Source: Candidatus Heimdallarchaeota archaeon (GTDB lineage: Archaea > Asgardarchaeota > Heimdallarchaeia > JABLTI01). From it: a DNA stretch of 64,000 bases. The notes under the pieces are model-generated. The model searched no databases. It was given only the letters and a program-made list of their open reading frames with translations, and was not told the origin of the DNA. Location: positions 124,001 through 188,000 of the forward strand of contig JABCTZ010000036.1 of assembly GCA_018238155.1 (NCBI GenBank), in the 5' to 3' direction. A program made the translations under genes and the position numbers. Shown piece after piece: positions 45,609 to 53,471 of the stretch; positions within the stretch are counted from its first letter, which is position 1, and each line of letters begins with the position of its first letter.

Positions 45609-46465
45609 TGGTTAATGCTCTGACATTATATTATATTATTTTTTCATGGCTAACAGTTATTGTGAATATTGTTTTGGCAAGTGCTTTGTTACGAAACTTC
45701 ATCAGAAAAAAGACTCTTGGAACGATTATTCTTTTTGTCTCATACATGCTAATTGGTTTTAGTGCAATTTTAGCTGCAATTCATTACTCAGTAGCTTCAT
45801 TCAATATTAGTATAGAATTCATTGGTGTAAGTCAAACTCTAGCAACACTTTTTCCATTAATCGCATTACTGCAAATTTATGTTTTCTCTTGTAGACATAT
45901 TCTGAAAGATAATGAAGTTCTAAAGAACTTCCATTTAATTATCTTCTCTATAATAATTGGTAGTGTATTTACGATTTATTTGATGGCTGTATTTGGAATC
46001 ACACCTCAGCAACCTGGTTTCTTGTTTGCAGAAGATGTATCTCCATTATGGTATCAGATGTCAAGAAGTGATGTTGCAAATACAAGTCTCTTTAATCTTA
46101 CAGTACGTGCAAGTGTTATGGTTATTACCACCATTCAAATTTATATCAACTTGAGAATAATTATTAGAGCATTTATACTCTCTCGAAGAACTGATAGAAT
46201 TATTCGTAAACGCGGATTACAACTAATTGCAACGGGGTTATTAGTTTACCTTACAGCTGGAATAGTCATTGCTTTAGAAATGGCAATTTCATGGCCTGAA
46301 GGTAGCGCAATGCCAACAATTTTATGGACTTTGCGAAAGGTGATATTCATAACATCCTATCTAATCCTTTACTTGGGTTGGATTATGCCTGATTGGTTCA
46401 GACGTCGGCTACGAGGGAAAACTTGGTTTGAAATGCAATATAAAACAGTATCAAAACAATCTTAG
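45608..46465 (+). CDS. Seven-helix membrane protein of GTPase operon
   Basis: This 285-aa protein has seven predicted helices: about 7-29, 36-60, 70-93, 108-130, 163-185, 203-225 and 236-260, with a basic C-terminus (RRRLRGK). Its start codon overlaps the GTPase stop codon (TAATG). A large extracytoplasmic loop lies between helices 4 and 5 (about 131-162). The topology is that of 7TM sensor modules, but I see no rhodopsin retinal lysine motif. I do not recognise it. Its position with a GTPase and a longin-like protein suggests a receptor or membrane anchor for the GTPase (inference). Confidence 0.78.
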   Translation: MVNALTLYYIIFSWLTVIVNIVLASALLRNFIRKKTLGTIILFVSYMLIGFSAILAAIHYSVASFNISIEFIGVSQTLATLFPLIALLQIYVFSCRHILKDNEVLKNFHLIIFSIIIGSVFTIYLMAVFGITPQQPGFLFAEDVSPLWYQMSRSDVANTSLFNLTVRASVMVITTIQIYINLRIIIRAFILSRRTDRIIRKRGLQLIATGLLVYLTAGIVIALEMAISWPEGSAMPTILWTLRKVIFITSYLILYLGWIMPDWFRRRLRGKTWFEMQYKTVSKQS

Positions 46466-46495
46466 GGGAATCATTCCTCTAACTCTACTTTTTTT
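46462..46495 (+). terminator. Terminator of longin-GTPase-7TM operon
   Basis: TTAGGGGAA pairs with TTCCTCTAA (46462-46470 with 46474-46482) around a TCA loop. A run of seven T follows (46489-46495). Confidence 0.65.
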
Positions 46496-46553
46496 GTTCT
46501 GAAAATTTTTCTACTAAAAATTAAATATCACTTTATTGATATTGATTACAGTG

Positions 46554-46719
46554 TCTTTAAATAGATGATTGATAAATATACTCTTGTTAGTTAGATAATT
46601 TCTAATTAACGGTGAGTGAGTTGACCTAACTCGGTTTTTAGAGTTTAAAATTCGATGTGGATTGTGAGTTGACCGACCGTCCCTTTACTAGTTCACTGTG
46701 AATTTAATAGGTGAATAAA
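46554..46719 (+). ncRNA. Candidate structured RNA or leader
   Basis: A TATA-like CTTTAAATAG near 46554-46564 would start transcription near 46585. The first transcribed bases form a perfect hairpin GTTAGTTAGA/TCTAATTAAC (46586-46595 with 46601-46610, one G-T pair). A second hairpin, GAGTT/AACTC (46618-46632), is followed by GG and five T. An outer pairing ACGGT/ACCGT (46609-46613 with 46676-46680) encloses it. Two tiny ORFs with ribosome-binding sites follow. It may be an RNA element or leader; the boundary on the 3' side is uncertain. Confidence 0.45.
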
Positions 46720-46806
46720 ATGAACAAACAAAAACAAGAAATTCGTAATGAATTCAGAAAAGTGCTGGCTAAACCTGGAACAGAAGTTCCTCGAATATTG
46801 AAATAA
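46720..46806 (+). CDS. Very small ORF with Shine-Dalgarno site (28 aa)
   Basis: An ATG with AGGTGA upstream opens a 28-codon ORF, basic and polar (MNKQKQEIRNEFRKVLAKPG...). It follows the structured leader. It may be a leader peptide or a small protein. I do not recognise it. Confidence 0.35.
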   Translation: MNKQKQEIRNEFRKVLAKPGTEVPRILK

Positions 46807-46839
46807 CGAAATACAAAATATCGAAAGGAAAAACAAAAA

Positions 46840-46944
46840 ATGACAAGTAAAAACCATAAATCAAACAAGAAAATAAATGAAAGCATTGTAAAAGCAAGAA
46901 ATGAGAGCCTAAATTTTAATTTACATATTGTAATAAACAAATAG
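46840..46944 (+). CDS. Very small ORF with Shine-Dalgarno site (34 aa)
   Basis: This 34-codon ORF begins 33 nt after the previous one, with AAAGGAAAA upstream of its ATG. It encodes a polar, lysine/asparagine-rich peptide. The tandem arrangement supports translation of both, but neither matches a family I know. Confidence 0.3.
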   Translation: MTSKNHKSNKKINESIVKARNESLNFNLHIVINK

Positions 46945-47153
46945 ACGCAAGAGATAGACACTAGTTAACAGCACTAGCTAATCATCTCCCATTTCACCTA
47001 AATATTTGCTTACAAGAAATTCCCTTAGAATTATGAACAGCTCAAACCATTACTAATCAAGCGTTGATACCTGCCTTGCATGTGTTCAACTTGATATCTT
47101 TTTTACTAATTTTACTGATAAAAATGACTTTTTAAGAAAAAAATAATGAAGGT

Positions 47154-47183
47154 AAAAAAAGAGGGATTGGGACAAATCCCTCT
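47154..47183 (-). terminator. Terminator of PadR-HAAS operon
   Basis: AGAGGGATT (47160-47168) pairs perfectly with AATCCCTCT (47175-47183). On the minus strand it is followed by seven T (47154-47160). It lies just after the HAAS gene stop. Confidence 0.75.
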
Positions 47184-47197
47184 GTCTACCTTATTTA

Positions 47198-48388
47198 TTA
47201 TTGAGGGAATCCTTCGAAGCCTAACCTGATCATTCGCACAAATTGCGATATCATCTTTAATATTGTTCCACCAATAATTACCCATATAACAATTGTTGCT
47301 ACTGTCTGGAATGTATCTGCGTTAATATAATTTTGAACAAGTCCAAATATCCAATTGTAGGCAATTTCACGTCGATAAAGAATTGCATGATAAAGTGCGA
47401 TATTCACTCCTCGAGGTGCAAGACCAAGAAAGAGCAATGCTTGCTGTAATCCAATTCTTCTACCAACTAACGCTTGGAAGAATTGAATGAATCCTAATAC
47501 CAATCCTGTTACACCTGTAAGTGCAAACCAGATTTTCAATTGATCTGGTAGAAAGTCAAGAAAAGGCATGAATGGTAGAATTATCGTAACTACACCAAAA
47601 GCTATTCCAAAAACCCCTTCAGAAAGATAATCTTTTCCAAGATGTTTGTGTTTCTTCCCCAATCTAGGTGTTGGCTCTGTAATAGTTCTTACGGGAATTT
47701 CCTTCATTACTTGAGGTTCAACTCTTGGCTTAGAGAGTGGGATTGCTTTGTAATCTTCTTCATCTTTAGTGTAAGTTACAACTTCCTCTTCTGTCTTTGG
47801 TTTCCATGATTTGAAACCATCGAAAGAAATATGAAAATCAAACATCCTTCCAAAAGAATCGAAATCCTCAGGAATATATCCCTCATGTGAGAGATAGATG
47901 AATAGTACTGTTATAAGCACCAATGCAATTGAGACGCTCATTATCGAACCTGATATCCAGCCTGAAAAAAGTTCTTTAACACCAATACTAGCATTGACTG
48001 CTGAAGGTATTCTAATAAGCATAACTAAGAAATTAATTCCAAGTAAGACTGCACAAACGATAATGACAACTTTAGTGTATCCTATCCATAATTCCTCCGT
48101 AATGAAGAATTTTGGTTTACCTCGTCGTTTATATTCTCCAGCAATTTTGCTGGGAGTACCCATCTGATCAATAACTTGTTTTATATCTCCAATTGATGGA
48201 TCTTCTCCATCTGCCAATTCTGTTGCTCTATCCCAAATATGTGTTTCAAGTTCTTCTAAGATATCATCAACGTCTTTTTTCTCATCTTTTAACCAGAATG
48301 GTAGCTTTCTTTCAACTTCATCCAAGAATTCTTTGATAAGTTTTTGATCTTCATTTAAAAATTCAAAATTATTTTTGTTTTCATTCAT
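47198..48388 (-). CDS. HAAS-domain membrane protein paired with PadR
   Basis: The N-terminal ~90 residues of this 396-aa protein, with FLDEVERKLPFWLKDEKKDVDDILEELETHIWDRA and IGDIKQVIDQMGTPSKIAGEYKRRG, match HAAS signalling domains that accompany PadR-type regulators. Two helices (about 99-121 and 140-163) are followed by a cytosolic linker and four more helices (about 263-283, 291-311, 321-340 and 361-385). The gene lies four bases after the PadR gene and is the second in a two-gene operon, with a terminator downstream. It probably transmits a membrane signal to PadR or is controlled by it. Confidence 0.83.
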   Translation of the reverse strand: MNENKNNFEFLNEDQKLIKEFLDEVERKLPFWLKDEKKDVDDILEELETHIWDRATELADGEDPSIGDIKQVIDQMGTPSKIAGEYKRRGKPKFFITEELWIGYTKVVIIVCAVLLGINFLVMLIRIPSAVNASIGVKELFSGWISGSIMSVSIALVLITVLFIYLSHEGYIPEDFDSFGRMFDFHISFDGFKSWKPKTEEEVVTYTKDEEDYKAIPLSKPRVEPQVMKEIPVRTITEPTPRLGKKHKHLGKDYLSEGVFGIAFGVVTIILPFMPFLDFLPDQLKIWFALTGVTGLVLGFIQFFQALVGRRIGLQQALLFLGLAPRGVNIALYHAILYRREIAYNWIFGLVQNYINADTFQTVATIVIWVIIGGTILKMISQFVRMIRLGFEGFPQ

Positions 48389-48392
48389 TTTA

Positions 48393-48923
48393 TCAAATCC
48401 TCTGATTAATTAACTCCTCTACAAAAATTCCGCATACTTCGCAGTATTTTGCTTCAACATCTAATTTGATTTGATTTGCACAATTAGGACAATACATAAA
48501 CTCATTTTCTGGAAGTTCGATTCCAAATTCCATCAAGGGAGATATTGCTTCAAGAAGTTTAGCAAAAAATCCTGTCATATGATTTAGTAATTTATGTCCT
48601 GCATCCGTTAAGATATAATATCTTCTCGGGCGACCCGTTAATTCTTTCTTTTCAGATTTGAGAACACCATCTTTCTCCATTTTTCGTAAAAGCGGATACA
48701 ATGTACCTTCCTCAATTATCAGCACATTGTTTGTTTCTTGTTCCAATTGTTTTAGTAATTGATATCCATAAGTTCCTTCTTCGGAACATCGTTTGAGGAT
48801 TTGTAGAACTGTAACTGTAGATATTCCTCGCAGTAATTCTGATTCAAAGCTTTCAACGTATGTTCTAAAGTGGTCATCACCGATTAATGCTTCCGGGTGG
48901 AATGATTTTACTTTTTTTAACAC
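48393..48923 (-). CDS. PadR-family regulator with C-terminal zinc ribbon
   Basis: In this 176-aa protein a PadR winged helix spans about residues 30-115 (VLQILKRCSEEGTYGYQLLKQLEQET; LIIEEGTLYPLLRKMEKDGVL; TGRPRRYYILTDAGHKLL). The C-terminal helix is short, and a CPNC...CEVC zinc ribbon (about 148-170) ends the chain, which is unusual for the family. The gene lies first in an operon with a HAAS membrane protein. A perfect 8-bp-arm palindrome upstream of its start is the probable autoregulatory operator. Confidence 0.88.
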   Translation of the reverse strand: MLKKVKSFHPEALIGDDHFRTYVESFESELLRGISTVTVLQILKRCSEEGTYGYQLLKQLEQETNNVLIIEEGTLYPLLRKMEKDGVLKSEKKELTGRPRRYYILTDAGHKLLNHMTGFFAKLLEAISPLMEFGIELPENEFMYCPNCANQIKLDVEAKYCEVCGIFVEELINQRI

Positions 48924-48977
48924 GAGTATTCGCCTTTTTGTTATTTAATTTACTATTACTGTTATATTATTCTTACA

Positions 48978-48998
48978 ATACTATATCACGTATAGTAT
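48978..48998. promoter_or_regulatory. Palindromic operator for PadR
   Basis: ATACTATA (48978-48985), TCACG and TATAGTAT (48991-48998) form a perfect 8-bp inverted repeat with a five-base spacer, upstream of the PadR start and between it and the divergent SbcD-like gene. A TATA-like ATATATAAAC lies beside it. Confidence 0.6.
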
Positions 48999-49084
48999 AT
49001 TCCATATATAAACATTCACAATCCTTGGGGAAAATCTTCAAGAACGAAATAAGAACTAGAATACTAAAAATATTTTAAGAAGCA

Positions 49085-50104
49085 ATGAATTCCTATAGTA
49101 TGCGCTTGCTAGCAATTGCAGATACTCACTTTGGATACGAAACTGGTAGATCTTCAGAAGCTAGAAAATTCACATATGAAAGTATGTTCAATAAGTTTGA
49201 GGAAATAATTACTATAGCAAAAAAACAAAATGTAGATGCTATACTACATGCAGGTGATTTTTTCAATCGAAGCGTTCCCAGAAAAAAGGTTCTAAAGCGA
49301 TCATATGAATTGGTTGAAAGGATATTACTTGAGGAAATATCTTTTCTTGTTATACCTGGCAATCATGAGCGAGCTAAATTACCTGAATCCTTGTTGAGTT
49401 TCCACAAAAGAAGCCATTTTTTCAATAAATTATCTAAAGTTGATTTAGATCAATGTTCTATTGTTGGTTTTCCCTTTATACGAAAAGACCCTCAATCTGT
49501 AGCAGAAAAAATCAACAAATTATTACAAACTGAACATAAAAACCCAAAAATCGTACTATGTCATCAACTTTTCGAGGGCGCAACGTTTGGACCACATCAA
49601 TTTGTTTTTCGAAAAAAACATGGTGCAATCAAAATTACTTCTGCTTTCCAAGATGTTTCTTTAATTATTTCCGGTCATGTCCATCGTGCACAAAGCCTTT
49701 TTGACGGCTTAGTTGTTTATCCAGGCTCAATTGAACGAACAAGCTTTGTTGAATTCATAGAACCAAAAGGATATCTAACAATCGACATTGAATCTGATTT
49801 CAGTAAAGTACAATTTCACCCATTAAATTCTCTGCCGATGGATGTCATTGAATTCCCGGTTTACAATACTGATCTTGATTACGATACTTTACTCTCTACA
49901 ATACAATCTGGTCTTCATCGAACCTTATTACGATTAACTGGACGAAAATTAACTATTGCTGAAATAGAAAATTTGAGAAATTTTTTCCCTTCAAATGAAT
50001 ATCCGCTATTGGTTATAAGCCCTCGTTTCCCTGAATATTCTCTTAAACCACTTTATACGAATCATGTCCCATTTGATTTTCCTGCTTTTGTAAAGAATCT
50101 CTAA
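49085..50104 (+). CDS. SbcD/Mre11-like DNA double-strand break nuclease
   Basis: This 339-aa protein has motifs for the two Mn2+ ions: LAIADTHFGY, LHAGDFFNRS, VIPGNHERAK, VLCHQLFEGAT and ISGHVHRAQ. This is the SbcD/Mre11 nuclease core. The SbcC/Rad50 ATPase partner, usually next to it, is not in the window, and the C-terminal ~100 residues hold the capping domain. It may process DNA ends in repair. It is divergent from the PadR operon and may share the promoter region. Confidence 0.86.
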   Translation: MNSYSMRLLAIADTHFGYETGRSSEARKFTYESMFNKFEEIITIAKKQNVDAILHAGDFFNRSVPRKKVLKRSYELVERILLEEISFLVIPGNHERAKLPESLLSFHKRSHFFNKLSKVDLDQCSIVGFPFIRKDPQSVAEKINKLLQTEHKNPKIVLCHQLFEGATFGPHQFVFRKKHGAIKITSAFQDVSLIISGHVHRAQSLFDGLVVYPGSIERTSFVEFIEPKGYLTIDIESDFSKVQFHPLNSLPMDVIEFPVYNTDLDYDTLLSTIQSGLHRTLLRLTGRKLTIAEIENLRNFFPSNEYPLLVISPRFPEYSLKPLYTNHVPFDFPAFVKNL

Positions 50105-50301
50105 TCTACAAGTCAAATTTTTCTCTCTTTTGTCTCTAATTAGTACTGCTGTTGACCATTTAGTAGAAAAAAAGAGTCATTTCTCTTAAATGATTGAGAA
50201 ACAATTCTGGAAATTATGTTAATTTTTATAAAGATATATTAATGTTTAATCTATTGAGAATTCGTGGAGATTTTGTTCACATTTCAAAAAAGGTGATTTT
50301 T

Positions 50302-51207
50302 TTGAAAGAAGCTAAAATACAACACATACAAGTAACTAGAAATATTGTCGTTCATAGAAAAACAGGTACAGGAATAAATGAGGGCAATATTGTTTGTTTA
50401 AATAACGATTTGGGTTTGATTTTTGTTGACGCAGGTCGTGTTACACAAGACGCAAAAAAATTCCGTGCAGAGATGGAAAAGAAATATAAGAAAAAAGCTG
50501 AATATCTTATTTTAACCCATAATCATGGAGATCATACTTTTGGAGCAGAAGCATTTAAAGATCTACCAATAATATCTTCACAAAAAGCATATGATGATTA
50601 TTATGAATTAGAAAAGGAAGGAAAGTTAAGTAAGGAATATCGTCAAGGATTTATCAACGTTATGAAAGAAAAAGCAGCGAAAGGTGAATTTGAGCTTTCA
50701 GAATCTTGGCACAAAGATTTTGCTACTAATTATTTAGCAGCTACTTTATATCCACCAACTTTAGCTATCTCCGATGAAATGAAACTTGGTTCACCTGAAC
50801 AACAGATACTTTTCAAAGTAATAGGTGGTCATTCTGATTGTTCTGCTTATTTGTACTATTTACCTGAAGATATTCTAATTGCAGGTGATAATTTTAATTG
50901 CGATCATGCACAAAATTCTGGTTGTATGCTTGCAGGAATGAATGACAAAGGTATTGCTATTCTGAAACTATTTGAGGATCTAAATCCTAAGAAAGTAATT
51001 CCAGGTCATGGTCCTGTTGTTGAGAAAGATTACATCAGAACCTCACGTGTATATTTCAGTGAAATGTTTGCAAAGTTGAAAGAGCTAAAAGAAAAAGGTG
51101 TTTCTCTTGGAGAGGCATCCAAACACCCTGGTTTGCCGAATTTTTTTGAAGATAAAAAACATCGGCAATGGGATCATATTATGTCAAGCTGGTATTCGCA
51201 ACTCTAG
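50302..51207 (+). CDS. Metallo-beta-lactamase-fold hydrolase
   Basis: This protein has about 301 aa from TTG 50302, with AGGTGA six bases upstream; an earlier ATG at 50194 is in frame but has no such site. The HxHxDH motif (LTHNHGDHTFG), the VIGGHSDCSAYLY turn, AGDNFNCDHA and VIPGHGPV identify a zinc hydrolase. The NYLAATLYPPTLAI segment resembles the alkyl sulfatase-like or SoxH-like MBLs. The substrate is unknown. A DinB-like protein follows about 300 nt later. Confidence 0.85.
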   Translation: MKEAKIQHIQVTRNIVVHRKTGTGINEGNIVCLNNDLGLIFVDAGRVTQDAKKFRAEMEKKYKKKAEYLILTHNHGDHTFGAEAFKDLPIISSQKAYDDYYELEKEGKLSKEYRQGFINVMKEKAAKGEFELSESWHKDFATNYLAATLYPPTLAISDEMKLGSPEQQILFKVIGGHSDCSAYLYYLPEDILIAGDNFNCDHAQNSGCMLAGMNDKGIAILKLFEDLNPKKVIPGHGPVVEKDYIRTSRVYFSEMFAKLKELKEKGVSLGEASKHPGLPNFFEDKKHRQWDHIMSSWYSQL

Positions 51208-51507
51208 TTGCGGGGGTCAAATTGAGGTTGGCATCATTCAATCTTCGAGTATGGTGCTTGCCTCTTAATTATTTATTTTTCAATGGTGTTAATGTTGAAG
51301 GTTTGATAGAATATTTTTCTGCAATTCAACCAAATAAATATGCTGTAAATACAGCAAAACATCGAGATAAAAGCTTTATAAAAAAATCTACTTTATTTCA
51401 GAAGAAAAGTTGAGGGAGAACTTATATCTTATTTACTAAATACAATAGATTGAAATTCATCGGATAAAATCATTTTTAGTAGAAATTACTCAATTAAGGT
51501 GAATATA
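51208..51507. other. 300-bp intergenic region
   Basis: No ORF is supported here beyond an implausible 81-codon frame overlapping the preceding gene. A TATA-like sequence (TTTATAAAA near 51374-51382) and AAGGTGA near 51496 belong to the next gene. Confidence 0.35.
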
Positions 51508-52119
51508 TTGACAAACCAACAAATCAAAGATAACAGAAATTTGAAAGAATTTGCTTTAGATACTCTCAAAATAGTGACTTGTAACTTTTTAACTTCTTTC
51601 TCTGGAATAGAATCTGAAAATATCACCAAACAAATCACTAAAGATAGCAATCACATCTTCTGGATTTTTGGGCACTGTGCATCGCACATGGATATTGCTT
51701 TTGGATTATCTTGTCAGGGAAAAGGTCTCTTAACAAAGGAACAACACAAGCATTTTGGATATGGTATTGATAAGGAAATTGCTCATACGATACCTGAACA
51801 ATCGTTTCATGATTTCATGGAATTATTTTTGATTATTATTGAAAATACTTTTGAGTTTCTGGATAAATTAGCCGAGGAGAACTTTAGAGACTTACCTCGA
51901 AACCTTTCCGAAAAAAGGCAAAAAGAATCAGTTTTATTGACTATTCAAAGAGTCTCTCTACATTTAATGGGGCACATGGGACAAATAACTGCTATCAGAA
52001 GAAAACTAGGAAACCCTGTTCCAATGGGTTTTGTTGCAGGTATGACAAAAGAATCTCGAAAGTCTATTAATGACAAATATAGAAAATGGTGGAATGAGAA
52101 TAAAGAGAAATTCACATAA
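51508..52119 (+). CDS. DinB/YfiT-like four-helix bundle protein
   Basis: The protein has about 203 aa from TTG 51508, with GGTGA six bases upstream. The helical pattern with ILTNQQ..., HIFWIFGHCASHMDIAFGL and a C-terminal HLMGHMGQITAIRRKLGNPVPMGF resembles DinB-fold proteins. Three conserved-position His (in GHCASHMD and HMGQ) probably bind a divalent metal such as Ni or Zn. DinB proteins include thiol transferases and many with no known role. It is cytosolic and probably transcribed alone. Confidence 0.72.
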   Translation: MTNQQIKDNRNLKEFALDTLKIVTCNFLTSFSGIESENITKQITKDSNHIFWIFGHCASHMDIAFGLSCQGKGLLTKEQHKHFGYGIDKEIAHTIPEQSFHDFMELFLIIIENTFEFLDKLAEENFRDLPRNLSEKRQKESVLLTIQRVSLHLMGHMGQITAIRRKLGNPVPMGFVAGMTKESRKSINDKYRKWWNENKEKFT

Positions 52120-52173
52120 ACAAAATTTAAATTTTTGAATAATAGATTTTGTAGACATACCAAAATGAGTTTC

Positions 52174-52584
52174 TTAGCTTTCAGGTGGAGGATATTTCGC
52201 CTTTAATACGAGATTATCTATATTAGATTTAATCATATCACGATTTACCTCATCTGGGTCACAAAGTAAAGCACGTTTGAAAGCATTGATGGATTTATGA
52301 TATTCACGGCTCGTTTTGTAGGAGTGAGCAATAACGGACCAAAAAGTGAACATGTCACCTTGTGGGTTATCCACTTTATTCATACAATTTACTGCTTCAT
52401 CTAAGTTTCCAAGAGCATTATTACAAAGAGCTAAATGGAAAATAACACCCTGATTATCAGGTTCAATTTCAGATGCTTGTACTAAAATTTTGTAAGTTTG
52501 TTTATATTTTTCTTTCTGGAAGAAAGCTTTTCCTTGCCCTAAAAGGGTATCAATGTCGACATTGTCTGTCAATCTCATCTCCAA
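52174..52584 (-). CDS. TPR protein
   Basis: This 136-aa protein has three TPR units (AFFQKEKYKQTYKILVQASEIEPDNQG; LALCNNALGNLDEAVNCMNKV; SREYHKSINAFKRALLCDPDE). No other domain. It is cytosolic and probably a small adaptor. It lies between DinB-like and tRNA-Trp genes. Confidence 0.8.
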   Translation of the reverse strand: MEMRLTDNVDIDTLLGQGKAFFQKEKYKQTYKILVQASEIEPDNQGVIFHLALCNNALGNLDEAVNCMNKVDNPQGDMFTFWSVIAHSYKTSREYHKSINAFKRALLCDPDEVNRDMIKSNIDNLVLKAKYPPPES

Positions 52585-52663
52585 TTATTTTGTTTTTTTT
52601 TCAATTAAAAAGTCTTTTCAATACAAAGGTTAGTCATTTGTTCGGTCGTTTTCATCGAAAAGG

Positions 52664-52671
52664 TTTTAAAT
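52664..52671 (+). promoter_or_regulatory. TATA-like promoter of tRNA-Trp
   Basis: TTTTAAAT at 52664-52671 lies 33-40 bases before the mature tRNA 5' end, the expected spacing for an archaeal TATA box with a short leader. Confidence 0.5.
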
Positions 52672-52703
52672 TATTTTAGTCCAAAAAATTCTTACACTAT
52701 TAC

Positions 52704-52875
52704 GGAGTGGTAGTGTAAAATATTGATTGAAAGATCAGTATTCACAAAGCCAGGCAGCACGGCAGGCTCCAGAAGTAATGTGAATGTAACTGACCGTTTG
52801 GGATGATGACGTTCCGGAGCGGTGCTCCATAGTAGAGAAACTTGCTGGTCGGGAGTTCAAATCTCCTCCACTCCA
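52704..52875 (+). tRNA. tRNA-Trp (CCA) with D-loop intron and anticodon intron
   Basis: The acceptor stem GGAGTGG pairs perfectly with CCACTCC (52704-52710 with 52868-52874) and A73 is 52875. T8-A9 lead to D-stem GTGT (52713-52716) with GCAC (52757-52760). The anticodon arm is GCAGG-CTCCAGA (52762-52773) with CTTGC (52841-52845), giving anticodon CCA at 52769-52771. The T arm is GGGAG-TTCAAAT-CTCCT. Two inserts interrupt it. One of about 30 nt in the D loop (about 52718-52747) has a perfect 9-bp hairpin AATATTGAT/ATCAGTATT with bulges near both ends. One of about 67 nt after position 37 (about 52773-52839) carries box C-like ATGATGA (52803-52809) and box D-like CTGA (52790-52793). CCA is not encoded. 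The splice points can shift by a base. Confidence 0.88.
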
Positions 52876-52885
52876 CTTTTTTTTA
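52876..52885 (+). terminator. T-run after tRNA-Trp
   Basis: An uninterrupted run of eight to nine T begins directly after the tRNA 3' end, as in archaeal termination. Confidence 0.6.
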
Positions 52886-52905
52886 CACCTTAATAGTTTT
52901 TACAA

Positions 52906-53235
52906 CTATTGTTTTTCTAATTCCACAAAAACATTCCTTTTCATCAATTTATTTCCAAAATTCTCTTTGAGATAATTATAAAATTTTTCAGTATAACACA
53001 GAATACGTTTTACTCGACAATTAATTACAACTATAATTTGTATTTTAGTTTTTTCATTATCTAGCGGTTCATTTTTCATTGAAAAAATTGGTAATGGAAA
53101 TAACTGACCGTTACCAAAAGCTATTCCAAGTTGCTTGTATTTAACATTACAACTCGGACATTCTTCTGTAAAAACACCAATATATTTTTCTATTTCAAAT
53201 CCACAGGATCGACTTATCCAAATCCAGTTAGTCAT
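52906..53235 (-). CDS. Cysteine-containing hypothetical protein
   Basis: The N-terminal ~55 residues of this 109-aa protein include a Cys pattern (SCGFEIEKY...EECPSCNVKY) that could bind zinc. The rest is beta-rich with a basic C-terminus (KRILCYTEKFYNYLKENFGNKLMKRN). I do not recognise it. It is convergent with the tRNA. Confidence 0.5.
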   Translation of the reverse strand: MTNWIWISRSCGFEIEKYIGVFTEECPSCNVKYKQLGIAFGNGQLFPLPIFSMKNEPLDNEKTKIQIIVVINCRVKRILCYTEKFYNYLKENFGNKLMKRNVFVELEKQ

Positions 53236-53471
53236 TTCTTATCACTATTTTTTTTTCTTAACACAAGTACTTGATTAGCATTCTTTACAACTATGGATGT
53301 TTACATTATAATATATTCTCATTCAGTTACCAAATTTAAAGCCAAAAATATCCTTTCCCAAGAACAAAATATTAATTAAATCTAATCATTTCAAAGTAGA
53401 AAAAAGAATCTTAAGTAAGTAAAAAGAACAAATTGCTCAACGTGTTAAATGAATTTTGGGTGATATTTTTT

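Noticed and set aside
46600..46700. A second tRNA gene
   Set aside because: An ATTCGATG stretch looks like a T loop, but no matching T stem or acceptor stem could be drawn.
46704..46961. 85-codon ORF on the minus strand
   Set aside because: It lies antisense to the two tiny ORFs, is rich in Phe, Leu and Ile as expected for the shadow of A-rich DNA, and has no ribosome-binding site.
51168..51413. 81-codon ORF on the plus strand
   Set aside because: It overlaps the end of the MBL gene in another frame, has no domain pattern, and no ribosome-binding site.
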